NCBI RefSeq assembly: GCF_003185655.1
Contig: NZ_QHJQ01000004.1
Coordinates: 248,001 to 312,000 of the forward strand
DNA length: 64,000 bases
Direction: 5' to 3'
Origin: Coraliomargarita sinensis
GTDB lineage: Bacteria > Verrucomicrobiota > Verrucomicrobiia > Opitutales > Coraliomargaritaceae
Part shown: positions 63,610-64,000 of the stretch, piece by piece
How positions within the stretch are numbered: position 1 is the first letter of the stretch
Layout of the letters: each line of letters begins with the position of its first letter
Notes under the pieces: model-generated
Databases searched by the model: none
What the model was told of the DNA's origin: nothing
Seen by the model: only the letters and a program-made list of their open reading frames with translations
Made by a program: the position numbers and the translations under genes

Positions 63610-64000
63610 AGACAAACAGGTATCGTACCGGGATTCCCCCCGGATTCTCTTGGCCTGGTCGACTCGAACACAGCCAATCACCACAGGCTTGCACTTGGCA
63701 ATGCCATGGAAGAGGTCGAAGGCTAGTTATGCGGTTGGGCAGTGCTCTTTGATTTCAAAATCAAAGTCGATGTTCCAGTCCATTGCCAGCGCTTCGATTG
63801 ACTCGCAGTATTTGTCGAGGCGTTTGAAGACGGGGCGGATGGTTTCGCGGGTTCGGCCTTTGCCAAGCCAGAGCACCTCCTCTGGGCCTGCATCCGCAAT
63901 AAGCGAAGCGTGATTCGATAGCCTTTGTCTGGCGGACTGGTCCATGGCCCGGCTTTTGAGCGAACCTGAAATTCACCTCCGGTAACTCGCGCTCCAATTT
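63610..64000 (-). pseudogene. ISL3-family transposase fragment, running off the window
   Basis: Minus strand: ADAGPEEVLWLGKGRTRETI, RPVFKRLDKYCESIEALAMD, IDFDFEIKEHCPTA, then an in-frame stop, then LAFDLFHGIAKCKPVVIGCV and RVDQAK. This is the ISL3 catalytic region (VLWLGKGRSREDIRPFF, AVAMDM, HCPNA-IVYDLFHVVAKYG). The stop after HCPTA and the short end make it inactive. The 5' part is beyond base 64000. Confidence 0.85.

Overview
The window looks like a chromosomal polysaccharide-utilisation region of a marine-type Verrucomicrobiota bacterium (Opitutae/Puniceicoccales-like). The evidence is several PEP-CTERM surface proteins with Arg-rich tails, a very large pseudopilin of the Verru_Chthon cassette A type, sulfatases with a GH106 rhamnosidase, repeated Gfo/Idh/MocA and DUF1080 genes with Tat leaders, and GntR-LacI hybrid regulation. 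No exosortase, rRNA, tRNA, CRISPR array or phage is visible. The taxonomic placement is an inference.

Layout. 1-13.4 kb: two near-identical discoidin/PEP-CTERM genes flank a heparinase II/III-like lyase, a huge beta-propeller/di-haem c-type cytochrome protein with a small lipoprotein propeller gene behind it, and a sulfatase. Several genes here are cut off beside decayed insertion sequences. 13.4-22.9 kb: a compact minus-strand operon (rhaT, an AraA-fold sugar isomerase, a membrane-anchored PA14-like protein, GH106, sulfatase) is divergent from an AraC-family activator, giving a self-contained sulfated-rhamnoside module. 23-38 kb: PEP-CTERM genes, two sialate-O-acetylesterase-like (SASA) genes, a 1261-residue PDZ/toroid/HEAT protein, a Tat-exported TIM-barrel protein and a GntR-LacI regulator. 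38.3-49.1 kb: one 3611-residue protein whose first third is a paralogue of the 1261-residue protein and whose remainder is a string of cadherin/Ig-like repeats. 50-62.6 kb: two DUF1080 genes, two Gfo/Idh/MocA oxidoreductases, a beta-helix/discoidin protein, and the large pseudopilin with a small partner. 62.6-64 kb: more IS debris.

The most interesting signal is a 19-bp element, CYCGTATCTTTYNNNTCAK on the plus strand. It occurs seven times. Six copies lie upstream of minus-strand genes, four of them 100-110 bp from the start codon, and the seventh lies upstream of the GntR-LacI regulator. I infer an undescribed regulon joining the acetylesterases, PDZ/toroid proteins, PEP-CTERM proteins and an oxidoreductase. 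The second is a family of about 170-200 bp relics, all in one orientation, that are the 5' ends of one rve-type IS. They carry a conserved 37-41-residue leader ORF just before the transposase start, and most sit beside truncated genes.
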